Below are positions 27,724-36,896 of a DNA stretch of 64,000 bases, in pieces. Source of the stretch: Acidobacteriota bacterium. GTDB taxonomy: Bacteria; Acidobacteriota; Terriglobia; UBA7540. Made by a program: the position numbers and the translations under genes. The stretch is taken from assembly GCA_021787735.1 (NCBI GenBank), contig JAJYLL010000007.1, positions 23,724 through 87,723 on the forward strand, read 5' to 3'. Within the stretch, counting starts at the first letter, position 1, and each line of letters begins with the position of its first letter. Under the pieces are notes generated by a model. It worked only from the letters and a program-made list of their open reading frames with translations, was not told where the DNA came from and searched no databases.

Positions 27724-28272
27724 ATGAAACGAGTTTTTCTTTCACTGGGATCCAATCTTGGCGACCGGGCTGGAAACATCCAGAAGGCGCTCGATAAGCT
27801 CGTTGAGGCCGGGCTGGAAGTTCGCCGTGTTTCCTCGTTCTATAGGACGGAGCCGGTGGAATTCCGGCAGCAGCCGTGGTTTGTGAACTGCGTGGCGGAG
27901 GTCGGAACAGACCTGCCGCCGATGCAACTGTTGAAAGCCCTTCAGAAAGTGGAATTGAGCCTCGGCCGCCGGCACGTTATCAGTAAGGGACCGCGCACAA
28001 TCGATATCGACATCCTGCTCTACGAGAATGTTGTGGTCCAATCCGCAGCGCTGAATATCCCGCATGAGAGCATGGCTGATCGCAGGTTTGTCCTTGTGCC
28101 GCTGTGCGAACTGGCTGCCGGCCTCCGGAGCCCAGTCACCGATCAAACCATGGCAGAAATGCTGAAGGAAACAGCGGACGCAAGCCGGGTGATTCACATG
28201 AAGGCAGATGGCGCCGGCGGGAAACCGGACATTGTCCGGTCAGCAAGCGAACTCACTTCCGGCTTACAGTAA
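27724..28272 (+). CDS. folK: 2-amino-4-hydroxy-6-hydroxymethyldihydropteridine pyrophosphokinase FolK
   Basis: FolK transfers pyrophosphate from ATP to 6-hydroxymethyl-dihydropterin in folate synthesis. The protein has the N-terminal LSLGSNLGDRAGN, SSFYRTEPVEF, WFVNCVAEV and the metal-binding GPRTIDIDILLYENVV motif, then the family's IPHESMADRRFVLVPLCELA. At 182 residues it is slightly longer than the E. coli enzyme, with the extra residues in the C-terminal tail. It sits 33 bases after ruvB and before a deoxynucleoside kinase gene, likely in the same transcript. Confidence 0.95.
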   Translation: MKRVFLSLGSNLGDRAGNIQKALDKLVEAGLEVRRVSSFYRTEPVEFRQQPWFVNCVAEVGTDLPPMQLLKALQKVELSLGRRHVISKGPRTIDIDILLYENVVVQSAALNIPHESMADRRFVLVPLCELAAGLRSPVTDQTMAEMLKETADASRVIHMKADGAGGKPDIVRSASELTSGLQ

Positions 28273-28354
28273 GGCGGACATTCTATCGAGAAAGGACCCT
28301 GGACTTTGGCCGAACTGCACCGGCAGTGCGGAACTTTTGATCGAGGGATTGAGC

Positions 28355-29020
28355 GTGGTTAAATCACCTGCATACGAAAGGCCCCACTTTATCGCCGTGG
28401 AAGGCCCGATCCGCGTGGGGAAAACCACCCTGGCGGACATCCTGGCAAACCGCCTGAAGGCCGATCGCCTTCGCGACGTGGACGACAATCCTTTTCTGCA
28501 AGGATTTTATAATGACAAGCCCGGTGCTGCCCTCGCCAGCCAGATGTACTTTCTGGTCGAGCGCTTCCGGCAGTTTCGTGCGCTGGACGTATCAGCCTCT
28601 GCGAATCGTATGGTGGTCAGCGACTACATCTTTGAAAAAGACAAGATCTTTGCGTATCTGAACCTGAGCGACGTGGAACTGCAGCTTTATGAAAAGTATT
28701 ACCAGATTTTCGCCGATCAGGTGCCTACCCCCGATCTGGTGATATACTTACAAGCGAAACCGGAGATGCTGAAGAGGCGGATCGAGAAGAAGAACGTTCC
28801 TTTTGAGAGCCGGATTTCAGAGGAATATCTGCAAGCTGTTGTGAATGCCTATGAACACTTCTTCTTCCGCTATCGGTCGAGCAACCTGCTGGTGATTGAA
28901 ACGTCTGAGATCGACTTTGTCGACCGGAACGAAGATTTGAAGCAGTTGCTCCATCGCCTGACGCAGCCGGTTCGGGGTACCCAGTATTTTTTGCCGCTTG
29001 GATCCGCTTCCGCGGACTGA
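28355..29020 (+). CDS. Deoxynucleoside kinase (dGK/dAK type)
   Basis: This P-loop kinase phosphorylates salvage deoxynucleosides. The P-loop is FIAVEGPIRVGKTTLAD. A downstream DDNPFLQGFYND and a YFLVERFRQFRAL segment fit the dNK fold. VVSDYIFEKDKIFAYLNL stands where the DRS/ERS motif is usual, and the LID arginines are in LKRRIEKKNVPFESRIS. The track begins at 28208 inside folK. The GTG at 28355 is preferred: GAGGG lies eight bases upstream and the protein then has 221 residues, a standard length. Substrate preference (dG or dA) is not decidable from sequence alone. Confidence 0.9.
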   Translation: MVKSPAYERPHFIAVEGPIRVGKTTLADILANRLKADRLRDVDDNPFLQGFYNDKPGAALASQMYFLVERFRQFRALDVSASANRMVVSDYIFEKDKIFAYLNLSDVELQLYEKYYQIFADQVPTPDLVIYLQAKPEMLKRRIEKKNVPFESRISEEYLQAVVNAYEHFFFRYRSSNLLVIETSEIDFVDRNEDLKQLLHRLTQPVRGTQYFLPLGSASAD

Positions 29021-29262
29021 GACGGTCGCCAACCGTGTCAAAGGCCGGAAGTTGTTTGCCGAAGCTGTCGGCGTAGGATGTGAATTCAGAAAGTTCCGAG
29101 CCTATCTGTCCAGGCGAGCAGAACCCGGATGCGGGTTCCCTGGCGGCGTCTTGATGCGATGCCAGGTAAGATCGAACTGTGATAGAGAGGATTTTTATTT
29201 CTGGTCCTGGCGTGCATCCGTTAGGGTTCGCACGCCATAACTATTGATAAGGAGGTACTGCC

Positions 29263-30144
29263 ATGGACCCGAAACCAGTGGCCGTGAGCAAAATTACAGT
29301 CCCTCAAATACTTGAACGAAAGCTCCGTGGTGAGAAAATTACCGCCCTCACAGCCTATGATTATCCTACGGCGCGATTGGTGGATGAAGCGGGAATTGAC
29401 ATCCTTCTCGTCGGCGACTCTCTCGCCCAGGTCGTCCTCGGTTACGACTCCACGGTTCCGGTTACGGCCGGCGAAATGCTCCACCACTTGCGAGCGGCGC
29501 GCCGGGGCGTCCACCGTGCGTTGGTTGTCGCGGACCTGCCTTTCGGCTCCTATCACCTGGGCGAACGGGAAGCGTTGAAGACAAGCTTGCGCTTCATCAA
29601 GGAGGGTGGCGCCGATGCCATCAAGATTGAAGGCGGCAGGAAGCGCGCTCGCATGGTCCGTCGGATGGTTAACGCGGAGATTCCCGTTATGGGCCATATT
29701 GGGCTGACACCGCAATCGATCCACCGGATGGGCGGATACACAGTTCAGGGCAGAACCCTGGAGTCCGCAAGCGAGTTGCTGGCTGACGCCCAGGCACTGG
29801 AAGATGCCGGCGTTTTCGCGCTGGTGCTGGAGGCCATCCCTCGGGAATTGGCAGCGATGATCACCCGACGGTTGCGCATTCCCACTATCGGCATTGGGGC
29901 CGGTCCGGATTGTGACGGACAGATCCTGGTGTTCCACGATCTTGCCGGTCTTACATTTGAGCACTCAGCAAAATTCGTGCGGCACTACGCGAACCTTAGC
30001 CGTGACCTGCACGAAGCGCTTGTTCAATTCAGGGATGATGTTGTGGAAGGGCGCTATCCGACCGACGAAGAGTCCTATCACTTTCCGGCGGCGGGCCTTG
30101 AGCAGTTTGAAAAGGAGTTCTCCGGCCGACCCATGCCAGGATAA
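29263..30144 (+). CDS. panB: 3-methyl-2-oxobutanoate hydroxymethyltransferase PanB
   Basis: PanB makes ketopantoate from alpha-ketoisovalerate with 5,10-methylene-THF, the first pantothenate step. The Mg2+-binding and substrate segments are present: ITALTAYDYPTARLVDEAG, LVGDSLAQVVLGYDSTVPVT, ADLPFGSY, GADAIKIEGG, MGHIGLTPQSIHRMGGY, LEAIPRELA and IPTIGIGAGPDCDGQILVFHDL. At 293 residues it is slightly long at the C terminus. AAGGAGG upstream gives a strong ribosome site. panC follows after about 108 bases. Confidence 0.96.
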   Translation: MDPKPVAVSKITVPQILERKLRGEKITALTAYDYPTARLVDEAGIDILLVGDSLAQVVLGYDSTVPVTAGEMLHHLRAARRGVHRALVVADLPFGSYHLGEREALKTSLRFIKEGGADAIKIEGGRKRARMVRRMVNAEIPVMGHIGLTPQSIHRMGGYTVQGRTLESASELLADAQALEDAGVFALVLEAIPRELAAMITRRLRIPTIGIGAGPDCDGQILVFHDLAGLTFEHSAKFVRHYANLSRDLHEALVQFRDDVVEGRYPTDEESYHFPAAGLEQFEKEFSGRPMPG

Positions 30145-30252
30145 GGACATCTTCCCTGCTGTGAAGGGGAGATGGCCCCGCTGGAAGATATACAAATACG
30201 CGCCTCTTGACGAACTGAATTGCCCTTTGTGAGCACCTTCTTTACTTAGCTT

Positions 30253-31794
30253 ATGCGCCTGATCACTTCAGTCAGCGAAATGAAGGCCCTGACCAGGGAG
30301 GCTCGTTCCCATGGCAAATCCATAGGTCTGGTTCCCACAATGGGCGCGCTGCACAAAGGCCACCTGAGCCTGATTCGCCAGGCCAAGCAACAATGCGATG
30401 TGATCGTTGCCTCGGTGTTTGTGAATCCGACCCAGTTTGGACCTGGAGAGGACTACGAGCGCTACCCGCGCAACATCGACAAAGATTTTAATCTGCTCAG
30501 CTCCTACAACATCGACGCCGTCTTTGCTCCCTCGGCTGAGGAGATGTACCCCGAGGGATTCCAGACCTTCGTGGAACCAGGCCCACTTGGAAAAATTTAC
30601 GAAGGGGCCTCGCGCCCCGGACATTTTCGCGGCGTCGCTACGATCGTGGTCAAACTCTTCAACATTGTGCAGCCGGATATGGCGTATTTCGGCCAGAAGG
30701 ACTTCCAGCAGACGGTCGTAATTCGCCGTCTTGTTGAAGATCTGAACATGAGCGTTCGGCTCGTCCTCTGCACCATCGTGAGGGATGAGGACGGTCTGGC
30801 AATCAGCTCGCGCAATGCCTATCTTAAACCTGCGCAGCGAAAGTCAGCCCTCTCACTATCCCGGAGCCTCCGCAGGGCCGTGGAGTTGGCACATTCCGGA
30901 CAGGCCGACGCACGGAAAATCCTGGACGAAATGCGTCGCGTGTTGCGGACGGAATCCCGAGTGAAGATCGATTACCTGGCGATTGTTGATCCGGTATCGC
31001 TTGAGAAGGCTTCGCAAGTAACCGCTGGCATGATTGCACTTGTCGCAGCGAGGGTTGACCGGGTCAGATTGATTGACAACGCAATCCTCGGCCCGGCCGG
31101 GAAGTCCCCCGAAGAACTCCTCCAGATGGCCCTAAGCGCACCGGCAGTCACAACAACAGAGGCTCGAATTCCGGGGATTGCCGCAGAGGCTGTGGTTCAT
31201 AAGATCGAAAGTTGTCGCGACTGCGCCGCGATTTCGACCATCCTTCTTCCGCCGCGCGAATTCATGGGCGCATACATCAAACGCGATTATCCGGACCTGA
31301 ACTCTGTCCAGACGGCAGTAATCGGCCGCAATGCCACAGCGAGGCCCGACAATTCGTTTTACCGCACCAGCGGGCGCCCCAATCGGTTTGTTACTGCCCT
31401 CTACGAACTGGTTGGCGTGGCAGACTTCGAGGAATTCAGGAAACGATTCATCCTGACCGACATTATCCGATGCCACACGTCAGCACCAAAGGTTCCGGAC
31501 AAGGCCATGCACAACTGCTTGAGGCATCTGCGCAACGAACTCAGCCTGTTTCCGAACCTGGAAACACTCGCCGTGCTGGGAGAAGATGCTTACCTTGGGG
31601 TCCAGCGCTTTCTTCTGGAGCGGGACTTGGACTCGATCCAGCCATTTTCACAATTCGTAGAGCCCAATAGCTGGGCCGAGGAACAGGTTGAGATCTCATT
31701 CCTGAATAATCGGGCTGTCAGGATTTTCTATTGCCACCACCCGACACTGGGGTACCAGCGAAGCCCGTCCCTGGCTTCGGCACTTGTCAAATAG
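30253..31794 (+). CDS. panC: Pantothenate synthetase PanC fused to a uracil-DNA-glycosylase-like domain
   Basis: Residues 1-280 are a complete PanC, which condenses pantoate and beta-alanine with ATP: LVPTMGALHKGHLSLI, VFVNPTQFGPGEDYERYPR, YFGQKDFQQ and the KMSKS-like ISSRNAYL are intact. After a short linker the frame continues into about 200 further residues that resemble the UDG superfamily, family 4 type. Four cysteines are spaced as in its iron-sulfur site (C321, C324, then C407 and C422, C-x2-C and C-x14-C), and HHPT resembles the His-Pro motif. However, the catalytic GEAPG motif reads IGRNA, so glycosylase activity is uncertain. No internal stop or ribosome site separates the parts. 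Confidence 0.85.
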   Translation: MRLITSVSEMKALTREARSHGKSIGLVPTMGALHKGHLSLIRQAKQQCDVIVASVFVNPTQFGPGEDYERYPRNIDKDFNLLSSYNIDAVFAPSAEEMYPEGFQTFVEPGPLGKIYEGASRPGHFRGVATIVVKLFNIVQPDMAYFGQKDFQQTVVIRRLVEDLNMSVRLVLCTIVRDEDGLAISSRNAYLKPAQRKSALSLSRSLRRAVELAHSGQADARKILDEMRRVLRTESRVKIDYLAIVDPVSLEKASQVTAGMIALVAARVDRVRLIDNAILGPAGKSPEELLQMALSAPAVTTTEARIPGIAAEAVVHKIESCRDCAAISTILLPPREFMGAYIKRDYPDLNSVQTAVIGRNATARPDNSFYRTSGRPNRFVTALYELVGVADFEEFRKRFILTDIIRCHTSAPKVPDKAMHNCLRHLRNELSLFPNLETLAVLGEDAYLGVQRFLLERDLDSIQPFSQFVEPNSWAEEQVEISFLNNRAVRIFYCHHPTLGYQRSPSLASALVK

Positions 31795-31812
31795 CGGCAT
31801 GGGCCGGAGTGT

Positions 31813-32271
31813 CTACAGTTTCAGCGCTGCCAAAACCTGTTGGATGTGTCCATCCACTTTTACCCGTGGGAACACAGCCTTCACCTTACCCTGAGGATCG
31901 ATAATGTAAGTCGACCTAACAATTCCCATGCTCTTTTTGCCGTAAAGGGTTTTCTCCTGCCATGCCCCGTAAGCTTCAAGCGTCTTGTGGTCAGCGTCGC
32001 TTGCAAGAGGAAAGTTCAGACCATGCTTATTACGAAACTTCGCCAGCTTCTCAGGCGAGTCGGCGCTCATCCCCAGGACTTTGGCACCAAGCCTATCCAG
32101 ATCTCTTTTGGCGTCACGAAACTCGTGTGCCTCCCGTGTTCAACCAGGAGTGTCAGCTTTCGGGAAAAAATAAAGGATCAGGGTGCTGTCTTTGAAATCG
32201 CTCAGTTTTACCGGCTTGCCAGAATCTGACGGAAGTGAAAAACTCGGAGCCTTATCTCCAGTGTTCAGCAT
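31813..32271 (-). CDS. bcp: Thioredoxin-dependent peroxiredoxin Bcp/PrxQ, probable selenoprotein (TGA = Sec)
   Basis: This PrxQ/Bcp-type peroxidase reduces hydroperoxides. The frame reads LNTGDKAPSFSLPSDSGK, then ILYFFPKADTPG, a TGA at 32140-32142, then TREAHEFRDAKRDL, RSTYIIDPQGKVKAVFP and the C terminus, all in one frame. The TGA stands exactly where the family has its peroxidatic Cys (TPGCT). The resolving Cys five residues on is His, and no cysteine occurs anywhere else, so the enzyme is redox-active only if the TGA is read as selenocysteine. A hairpin just downstream fits a bacterial SECIS, and selC is in this window. Total about 152 residues. GAGGAG precedes the ATG at 32271; the track splits the gene into two ORFs. 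Confidence 0.92.
32110..32131 (-). promoter_or_regulatory. Candidate bacterial SECIS hairpin after the bcp TGA
   Basis: On the minus strand, starting 11 bases after the TGA's first base, GGC-A-CACGA-GTT-TCGTG-AC-GCC folds into a stem (5 perfect base pairs, a small internal loop, 3 more pairs) with loop GTT. A short apical loop with G in its first two positions, about 18 nt after the UGA, fits published descriptions of bacterial SECIS elements. Folding was done by eye. Confidence 0.65.
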
Positions 32272-32305
32272 CTTTGAACTCCTCTTGTAGGCTAAATCTA
32301 CAGAA

Positions 32306-33547
32306 TTACCTGGGCCCGACTGCACCGGCATGGGGAGTCGCCGCCCCGCCATCGGGCTTAGCTGTTTCTGAATTGTTCGAAGCCTTCAGCAGCGCGCCGT
32401 AAGCCAGTTGGAACTGCTGATTGCCAGGATCAAGTTTCTGCGCTTGACGGAATTGATCGAGCGCCATTTTCCGGTCGCCCGCTGCCTTATACGTCAGCCC
32501 GAGGTTGAAATGAGCAACGGGATCGTTTGGCCTAATGCGCAAGACTTGTCCGTACTCCGAAACCGCACCTTTCCAGTTGCCCTTCTGGTAGTAAGCAGCA
32601 GCCAGGTTGTTGTGGGCCGTGATGTAATTAGGACTCAACTGGATGGCGCGCTGATATTGCTTGATGGCATCATCCATGTTCCCCTCCTGCTGAAGCGCCA
32701 GGCCAAGATTATTGCAGGCTGCGGCATACTTGGGATTCAGTTGCAATGCTTTCTGATATTGCTCAACTGCAGCCTGAAGATTTCCCGTCTGCCGCAAGGC
32801 ATTGCCCAGATTGTTGTAAGGTTGTGCCCAGTCCGGTTTCAGCGCAATGGTGTTGCGATATGCATTCATCGCCCCGTTCAGATCGCCCGACATCGCCAGC
32901 GCGTTCCCCAGATTGTCATGCACTATGGCCCAGCCAGGCTCCAGTCGAGTGCCGGTGCGGAATTCAGAAATAGCCGGACCCAGCTTCCCCTGCTGAGCAT
33001 AAGTCAGCCCAAGATCGTTGTGGGCGCCGGCATTATCTGGATCGATTTCAATCGCCTTCTGAAATTCCTTCGCGGCTCCGTCAAGGTTCCCTTCGCTGCG
33101 GAGCAGCGTACCAAGGTTGTAGCGCACATCGGCATTCCTTGGGTCCAAACGGATGGCCCGAAGGTACTCCAACATGGCAAGGTTTGACTTTTGGAGCTGG
33201 CTATACGCACTGCCCAGAGCATTGTGGGCCTCCGGCCAGTTCGGCTCAAGTTCAACTGCTTTCTTGTAAAAAACGATAGCGTCGTTCAGACGCCCCTTGG
33301 TTTCGAGCTTCTGGCCCTCAGCAAACTGTTCCCGAGCTGCCGCGTTCCACTGCGTACCGGCAGGCTTTTTTGCAGCCGCTTTTCGTTTCGTGCTCGCCGG
33401 CGCGGATCGACGAAGTCTTGCGAGACTCTTTTGGGCAACACGGTCACTCGACGATGCCTGCCGTGCGCCAGCACGAGCAGAACCAAAGCCAGCGATGACC
33501 AATATTCCCACCGCCAGCAGGAACATTTGAAATGATTTCGATCGCAT
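32306..33547 (-). CDS. Exported tetratricopeptide-repeat protein
   Basis: The protein has an N-terminal signal peptide (MRSKSFQMFLLAVGILVIAGFGSA), a basic linker, and then about nine or ten consecutive 34-residue TPRs from about residue 75 to 395, e.g. PEAHNALGSAYSQLQKSNLA, GAHNDLGLTYAQQGKLGPAI and TAHNNLAAAYYQKGNWKGAV. TPR arrays form superhelical protein-binding scaffolds. It is about 413 residues from the ATG at 33547; the track's longer start lacks a signal sequence. The partner is unknown. It lies 34 bases upstream of the Bcp gene and downstream of gatB, all on the minus strand. Confidence 0.85.
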   Translation of the reverse strand: MRSKSFQMFLLAVGILVIAGFGSARAGARQASSSDRVAQKSLARLRRSAPASTKRKAAAKKPAGTQWNAAAREQFAEGQKLETKGRLNDAIVFYKKAVELEPNWPEAHNALGSAYSQLQKSNLAMLEYLRAIRLDPRNADVRYNLGTLLRSEGNLDGAAKEFQKAIEIDPDNAGAHNDLGLTYAQQGKLGPAISEFRTGTRLEPGWAIVHDNLGNALAMSGDLNGAMNAYRNTIALKPDWAQPYNNLGNALRQTGNLQAAVEQYQKALQLNPKYAAACNNLGLALQQEGNMDDAIKQYQRAIQLSPNYITAHNNLAAAYYQKGNWKGAVSEYGQVLRIRPNDPVAHFNLGLTYKAAGDRKMALDQFRQAQKLDPGNQQFQLAYGALLKASNNSETAKPDGGAATPHAGAVGPR

Positions 33548-33619
33548 GAAACGCCTGCTCCACTCGGTCTGCGACAACAGCGAGTCCTCTCTCTTTATCA
33601 GGACGAAATCACCCAACGG

Positions 33620-35092
33620 TTACGCCAGTTCTCTTTTTAGGACTTCCTGCACTAATTGCGGTTGTGCTTGGCCCCGCGTTGCCTTCATCACCTGGCCCAC
33701 AAACCATCCCATCGTAGCCGTCTTTCCCTGACGATATTGTTCTGCCTGCTTGGGATTGGCAGCTATGATTTCCCTGGCAATCACCGCCAGCTTCTCAGGA
33801 TCGGTAATTTGCTCCAGACCTTTTTCACTTACAATTTGATTCGGGGTCTTACCGGTCTTGAACATTTCCGCCAGAACATCCTTGGCCATCTTTCCGGAGA
33901 TCGTATCTTTGGCTACGAGTTTGATGAGCCCTGCCAGATTTTCTGCCGTCACTGGGCTCTCCAGGATAGACTTGCCATTCTCCTGCAGCAGATAGCTCAA
34001 ATCATTCAGGACCCAGTTGGCTGCCAGCTTCGGCTCGCCGCAGGCCTTCGCAGCCCGCTCAAAGAAATCCGCAGTAGCCCGTGACGCCGTCAGAAGCGCA
34101 GCATCTTGCTTCGGCAGCGCATACTCCGCCTGAAAGCGGCTTTCCTTTGCACCGGGCAGTTCCGGCAGCGAACGCAACACATGTTCTTTCCATTCTTCCG
34201 TCACAACCAGCGGCAGAAGGTCCGGCTCCGGAAAGTAGCGGTAGTCATGAGCAAATTCTTTTGACCGCATGCCGTATGTGCGCTGTTCGCGGCTGTCAAA
34301 CAGCCGCGTTTCCTGCGAAATTTCTCCGCCGTTTTCAAGCACATCGATCTGCCGCTCCACCTCATACGCCAGCGCCCTTTGGAGAAACCTAAAGGAGTTC
34401 AGGTTCTTCACTTCAGTCTTGGTTCCGAAGGCTGCTGCCCCTTTCTTGCGGACGCTGACATTTGCGTCAACCCGAAGGCTTCCTTCTTCCATATTGCAGT
34501 CGGAAACCTCAAGGTAAAGCATCAGGGTCTTGAGGCGAGTGAGGTAATCATAAGCCTCTTCCGGCGAGCGCAGGTCCGGCTCGCTCACGATTTCGATAAG
34601 CGGAACGCCGGAGCGGTTGAGATCGATGTAGGTTCTTTCCGCGGAATCCGGAAATCCTTCATGGAGGGACTTGCCGGCGTCTTCCTCCATGTGCACCCTC
34701 GTGATTCCTATCCTCTTCCTGGTGTCCCCAACCTCGATATCAATCCAGCCGCCTTCGGAAAGCGGCTCGTCATACTGTGAGATCTGGTATCCCTTCGGAA
34801 GATCCGGATAGAAGTAGTTCTTCCGCGCGAATCGAGAACGAGGATTGATGCGGCAATTCAACGCCAGCGCCGCCTTGACCGCCATGGTCACAGCCTCACG
34901 GTTCAATACCGGCAGGGCGCCGGGAAGTCCCAGGCAGACCGGGCATGTATTCTGGTTCGGAGGATCGCCAAAATGAGTCGAACACGAACAGAAGATCTTG
35001 GACCTGGTAAGAAGCTGAACGTGTACTTCCAGTCCGATGACCGGTTCGTACTGCCCCAGAGTATCAGCGGATAGCGTCACCAATGTGGACAT
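33620..35092 (-). CDS. gatB: Asp-tRNA(Asn)/Glu-tRNA(Gln) amidotransferase subunit B
   Basis: GatB is the kinase/transamidase subunit that binds tRNA and activates mischarged Glu-tRNA(Gln) or Asp-tRNA(Asn). Seen are the cradle motif EPVIGLEVHVQL, the zinc-type CSCSTHFGDPPNQNTCPVCLGLPGALPVLN, NYFYPDLPKGYQISQ, SGVPLIEIVSEPD, EGSLRVDANVSVR and the C-terminal YqeY-like domain. The length, about 490 residues, is normal. The ATG at 35092 is preferred over the upstream GTG. gatA and gatC are not nearby, so the operon is split. Presence of GatB implies indirect synthesis of Gln-tRNA or Asn-tRNA. Confidence 0.96.
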   Translation of the reverse strand: MSTLVTLSADTLGQYEPVIGLEVHVQLLTRSKIFCSCSTHFGDPPNQNTCPVCLGLPGALPVLNREAVTMAVKAALALNCRINPRSRFARKNYFYPDLPKGYQISQYDEPLSEGGWIDIEVGDTRKRIGITRVHMEEDAGKSLHEGFPDSAERTYIDLNRSGVPLIEIVSEPDLRSPEEAYDYLTRLKTLMLYLEVSDCNMEEGSLRVDANVSVRKKGAAAFGTKTEVKNLNSFRFLQRALAYEVERQIDVLENGGEISQETRLFDSREQRTYGMRSKEFAHDYRYFPEPDLLPLVVTEEWKEHVLRSLPELPGAKESRFQAEYALPKQDAALLTASRATADFFERAAKACGEPKLAANWVLNDLSYLLQENGKSILESPVTAENLAGLIKLVAKDTISGKMAKDVLAEMFKTGKTPNQIVSEKGLEQITDPEKLAVIAREIIAANPKQAEQYRQGKTATMGWFVGQVMKATRGQAQPQLVQEVLKRELA

Positions 35093-35380
35093 CACCACTC
35101 CGTATTGTATTCGTTGTGTTTCGAGCCCTCAAAAGGCTTTGAATAAGGCGTCTTGATGTTGTTGCAAGTCCATATTATACATTACGAGCCGCCACAACCT
35201 GTCGTATCATCGGAAGCAAGTTTCAGTTGTATGCAACGGGATGACTGGTGGTGACATCCATTGATTATAGGGCTTTGATTTTTGTGGGGACAAAGTTTGC
35301 GCGAAACCCGTCCTGAGTTCGGGAACGGTTCATTGAGTTCATTCAGGCAGGGTGCATATAATCAAGGTACGTGAGGGCGT

Positions 35381-36847
35381 ATGGGACAAGCAAAAACCTT
35401 AGGCGACTTAAGGAGTTCAGGGTATAAGAGCCAGGGCGTGAAAGACGAGATGCGCGCCAACCTGATCCGCAAATTGCAAAAAGGCGATGAGATCTTTCCC
35501 GGCATCGTCGGATACGAGGATACTGTTATCCCGCAGATTTCAAATGCCATCCTTTCACGCCACAATTTTATTCTCCTGGGATTGCGCGGCCAGGCCAAAA
35601 GCAAAATCTTGCGGTCACTCGTCTCGCTGCTGAACAACGAAGTTCCGTTCATTGCCGGATGTGAGATCAACGACGATCCTCTGAATCCAATTTGTCGTGC
35701 TTGCCACGAATTGATAGCAAAACTCGGTGACGAAACGCCAATCGACTACTTGCCGCGCGACCAGCGATTTGTTGAAAAGCTTGCAACTCCCGACGTGACC
35801 ATCGCCGACATCATCGGCGATCTTGACCCGATCAAAGCGGCGCGCGCCGGGCATGCCCTTTCAAGCGAACTGACCATTCATTACGGTCTGCTTCCGAGGG
35901 CGAACCGCGGCATATTCGCCATCAATGAACTCCCGGACTTGGCGGGCAAGATCCAGGTGGGACTCTTCAACATCATGCAAGAAGGCGACGTTCAGATTAA
36001 GGGGTATCCGGTCCGTCTGCCGTTGGATGTGGTGCTGGTGTTTACCGCCAATCCAGAGGACTATACGGCGCGCGGCAAGATCATTACTCCCCTCAAGGAC
36101 AGGATTGGGTCAGAAATCCGAACGCACTATCCCAGCACTCTTGAGCACGGTATCGCCATTACCTCACAGGAAGCCTGGGACGAACGAGGCGGAGCACCCC
36201 AGTTGATGGTTCCGCATTTTATCCGAGAATTGATCGAGGCCATCGCCTTCGAAGCGAGGGAAGAGAAAAAGATCGACAAGCGCAGCGGCGTCAGCCAGCG
36301 CATGCCCATCACTTGTCTCGAAAACGTTATCTCGAACGCGGAGCGCCGTGCCCTGATCCGGGGAGAGAAGACAGCCGTTCCCCGTCCCTCAGACATATAC
36401 GCCGGCCTGACTTCACTGACCGGGAAATTTGAGCTTGAGTACGAAGGCGAGCTGCGAGGCGCAGAAAATATTGCACGCGACGTCATCCGCCAGGCCAACG
36501 CACGCGTGTTCAAAAAGTATTTCGATGATGTGCCAATGACGCCCCTGATCCAATGGTTCGAACTGGGTGGAACTTTGAAATACGAACTAGACGCTTCCAC
36601 CTCGGACCTTTGGGAGCAGTTCAAGAATATCCAGGGCCTATTGGAAACCACGCGAACACTGGGAATCAAGCCCAAAGACGGCCCCTCATTGCTGGTCTCA
36701 GGCGCTGAGTTCATTCTGGAAGGGCTCTATGCGCTGAAGAAGATCAGCCGTAATGAAGAACTCGGCTTTTATGTGGAACGCCGCACTGCGGAACCCATTG
36801 TCGAACCGGGCGAGGGGTTTGGCCGCCGCCATCGCACCTTGAACTAA
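35381..36847 (+). CDS. MoxR/magnesium-chelatase-like AAA+ ATPase
   Basis: This 488-residue AAA+ protein belongs to the helix-2-insert clade with BchI and MoxR. The N-terminal KGDEIFPGIVGYEDTVIPQI precedes a variant Walker A (LLGLRGQAKSKILRSL). The Walker B segment is GIFAINELPDLAGKIQVGL, followed by FNIMQEGDVQIKG and the sensor 1 VLVFTANPEDYTARGKIITPLKDRIG. A short Cys-containing insert (ICRACHE) follows the first strand. The VWA gene begins 50 bases downstream, so the two form a standard AAA+/VWA chaperone pair. Its client is not evident. A chlorophyll role is unlikely because no chelatase H gene is nearby. Confidence 0.88.
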   Translation: MGQAKTLGDLRSSGYKSQGVKDEMRANLIRKLQKGDEIFPGIVGYEDTVIPQISNAILSRHNFILLGLRGQAKSKILRSLVSLLNNEVPFIAGCEINDDPLNPICRACHELIAKLGDETPIDYLPRDQRFVEKLATPDVTIADIIGDLDPIKAARAGHALSSELTIHYGLLPRANRGIFAINELPDLAGKIQVGLFNIMQEGDVQIKGYPVRLPLDVVLVFTANPEDYTARGKIITPLKDRIGSEIRTHYPSTLEHGIAITSQEAWDERGGAPQLMVPHFIRELIEAIAFEAREEKKIDKRSGVSQRMPITCLENVISNAERRALIRGEKTAVPRPSDIYAGLTSLTGKFELEYEGELRGAENIARDVIRQANARVFKKYFDDVPMTPLIQWFELGGTLKYELDASTSDLWEQFKNIQGLLETTRTLGIKPKDGPSLLVSGAEFILEGLYALKKISRNEELGFYVERRTAEPIVEPGEGFGRRHRTLN

Positions 36848-36896
36848 CCCTGAAGGATCAGCAAACTTTCCACCGGCATTAAGAAAGCGAAACCCG

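Noticed and set aside
32140-32352. Two separate peroxiredoxin fragments
   Set aside because: Same frame, one TGA at the catalytic position; they are one gene.
32408-33187. 259-residue plus ORF
   Set aside because: Shadow of the TPR array; its apparent repeats reflect the TPRs on the minus strand.
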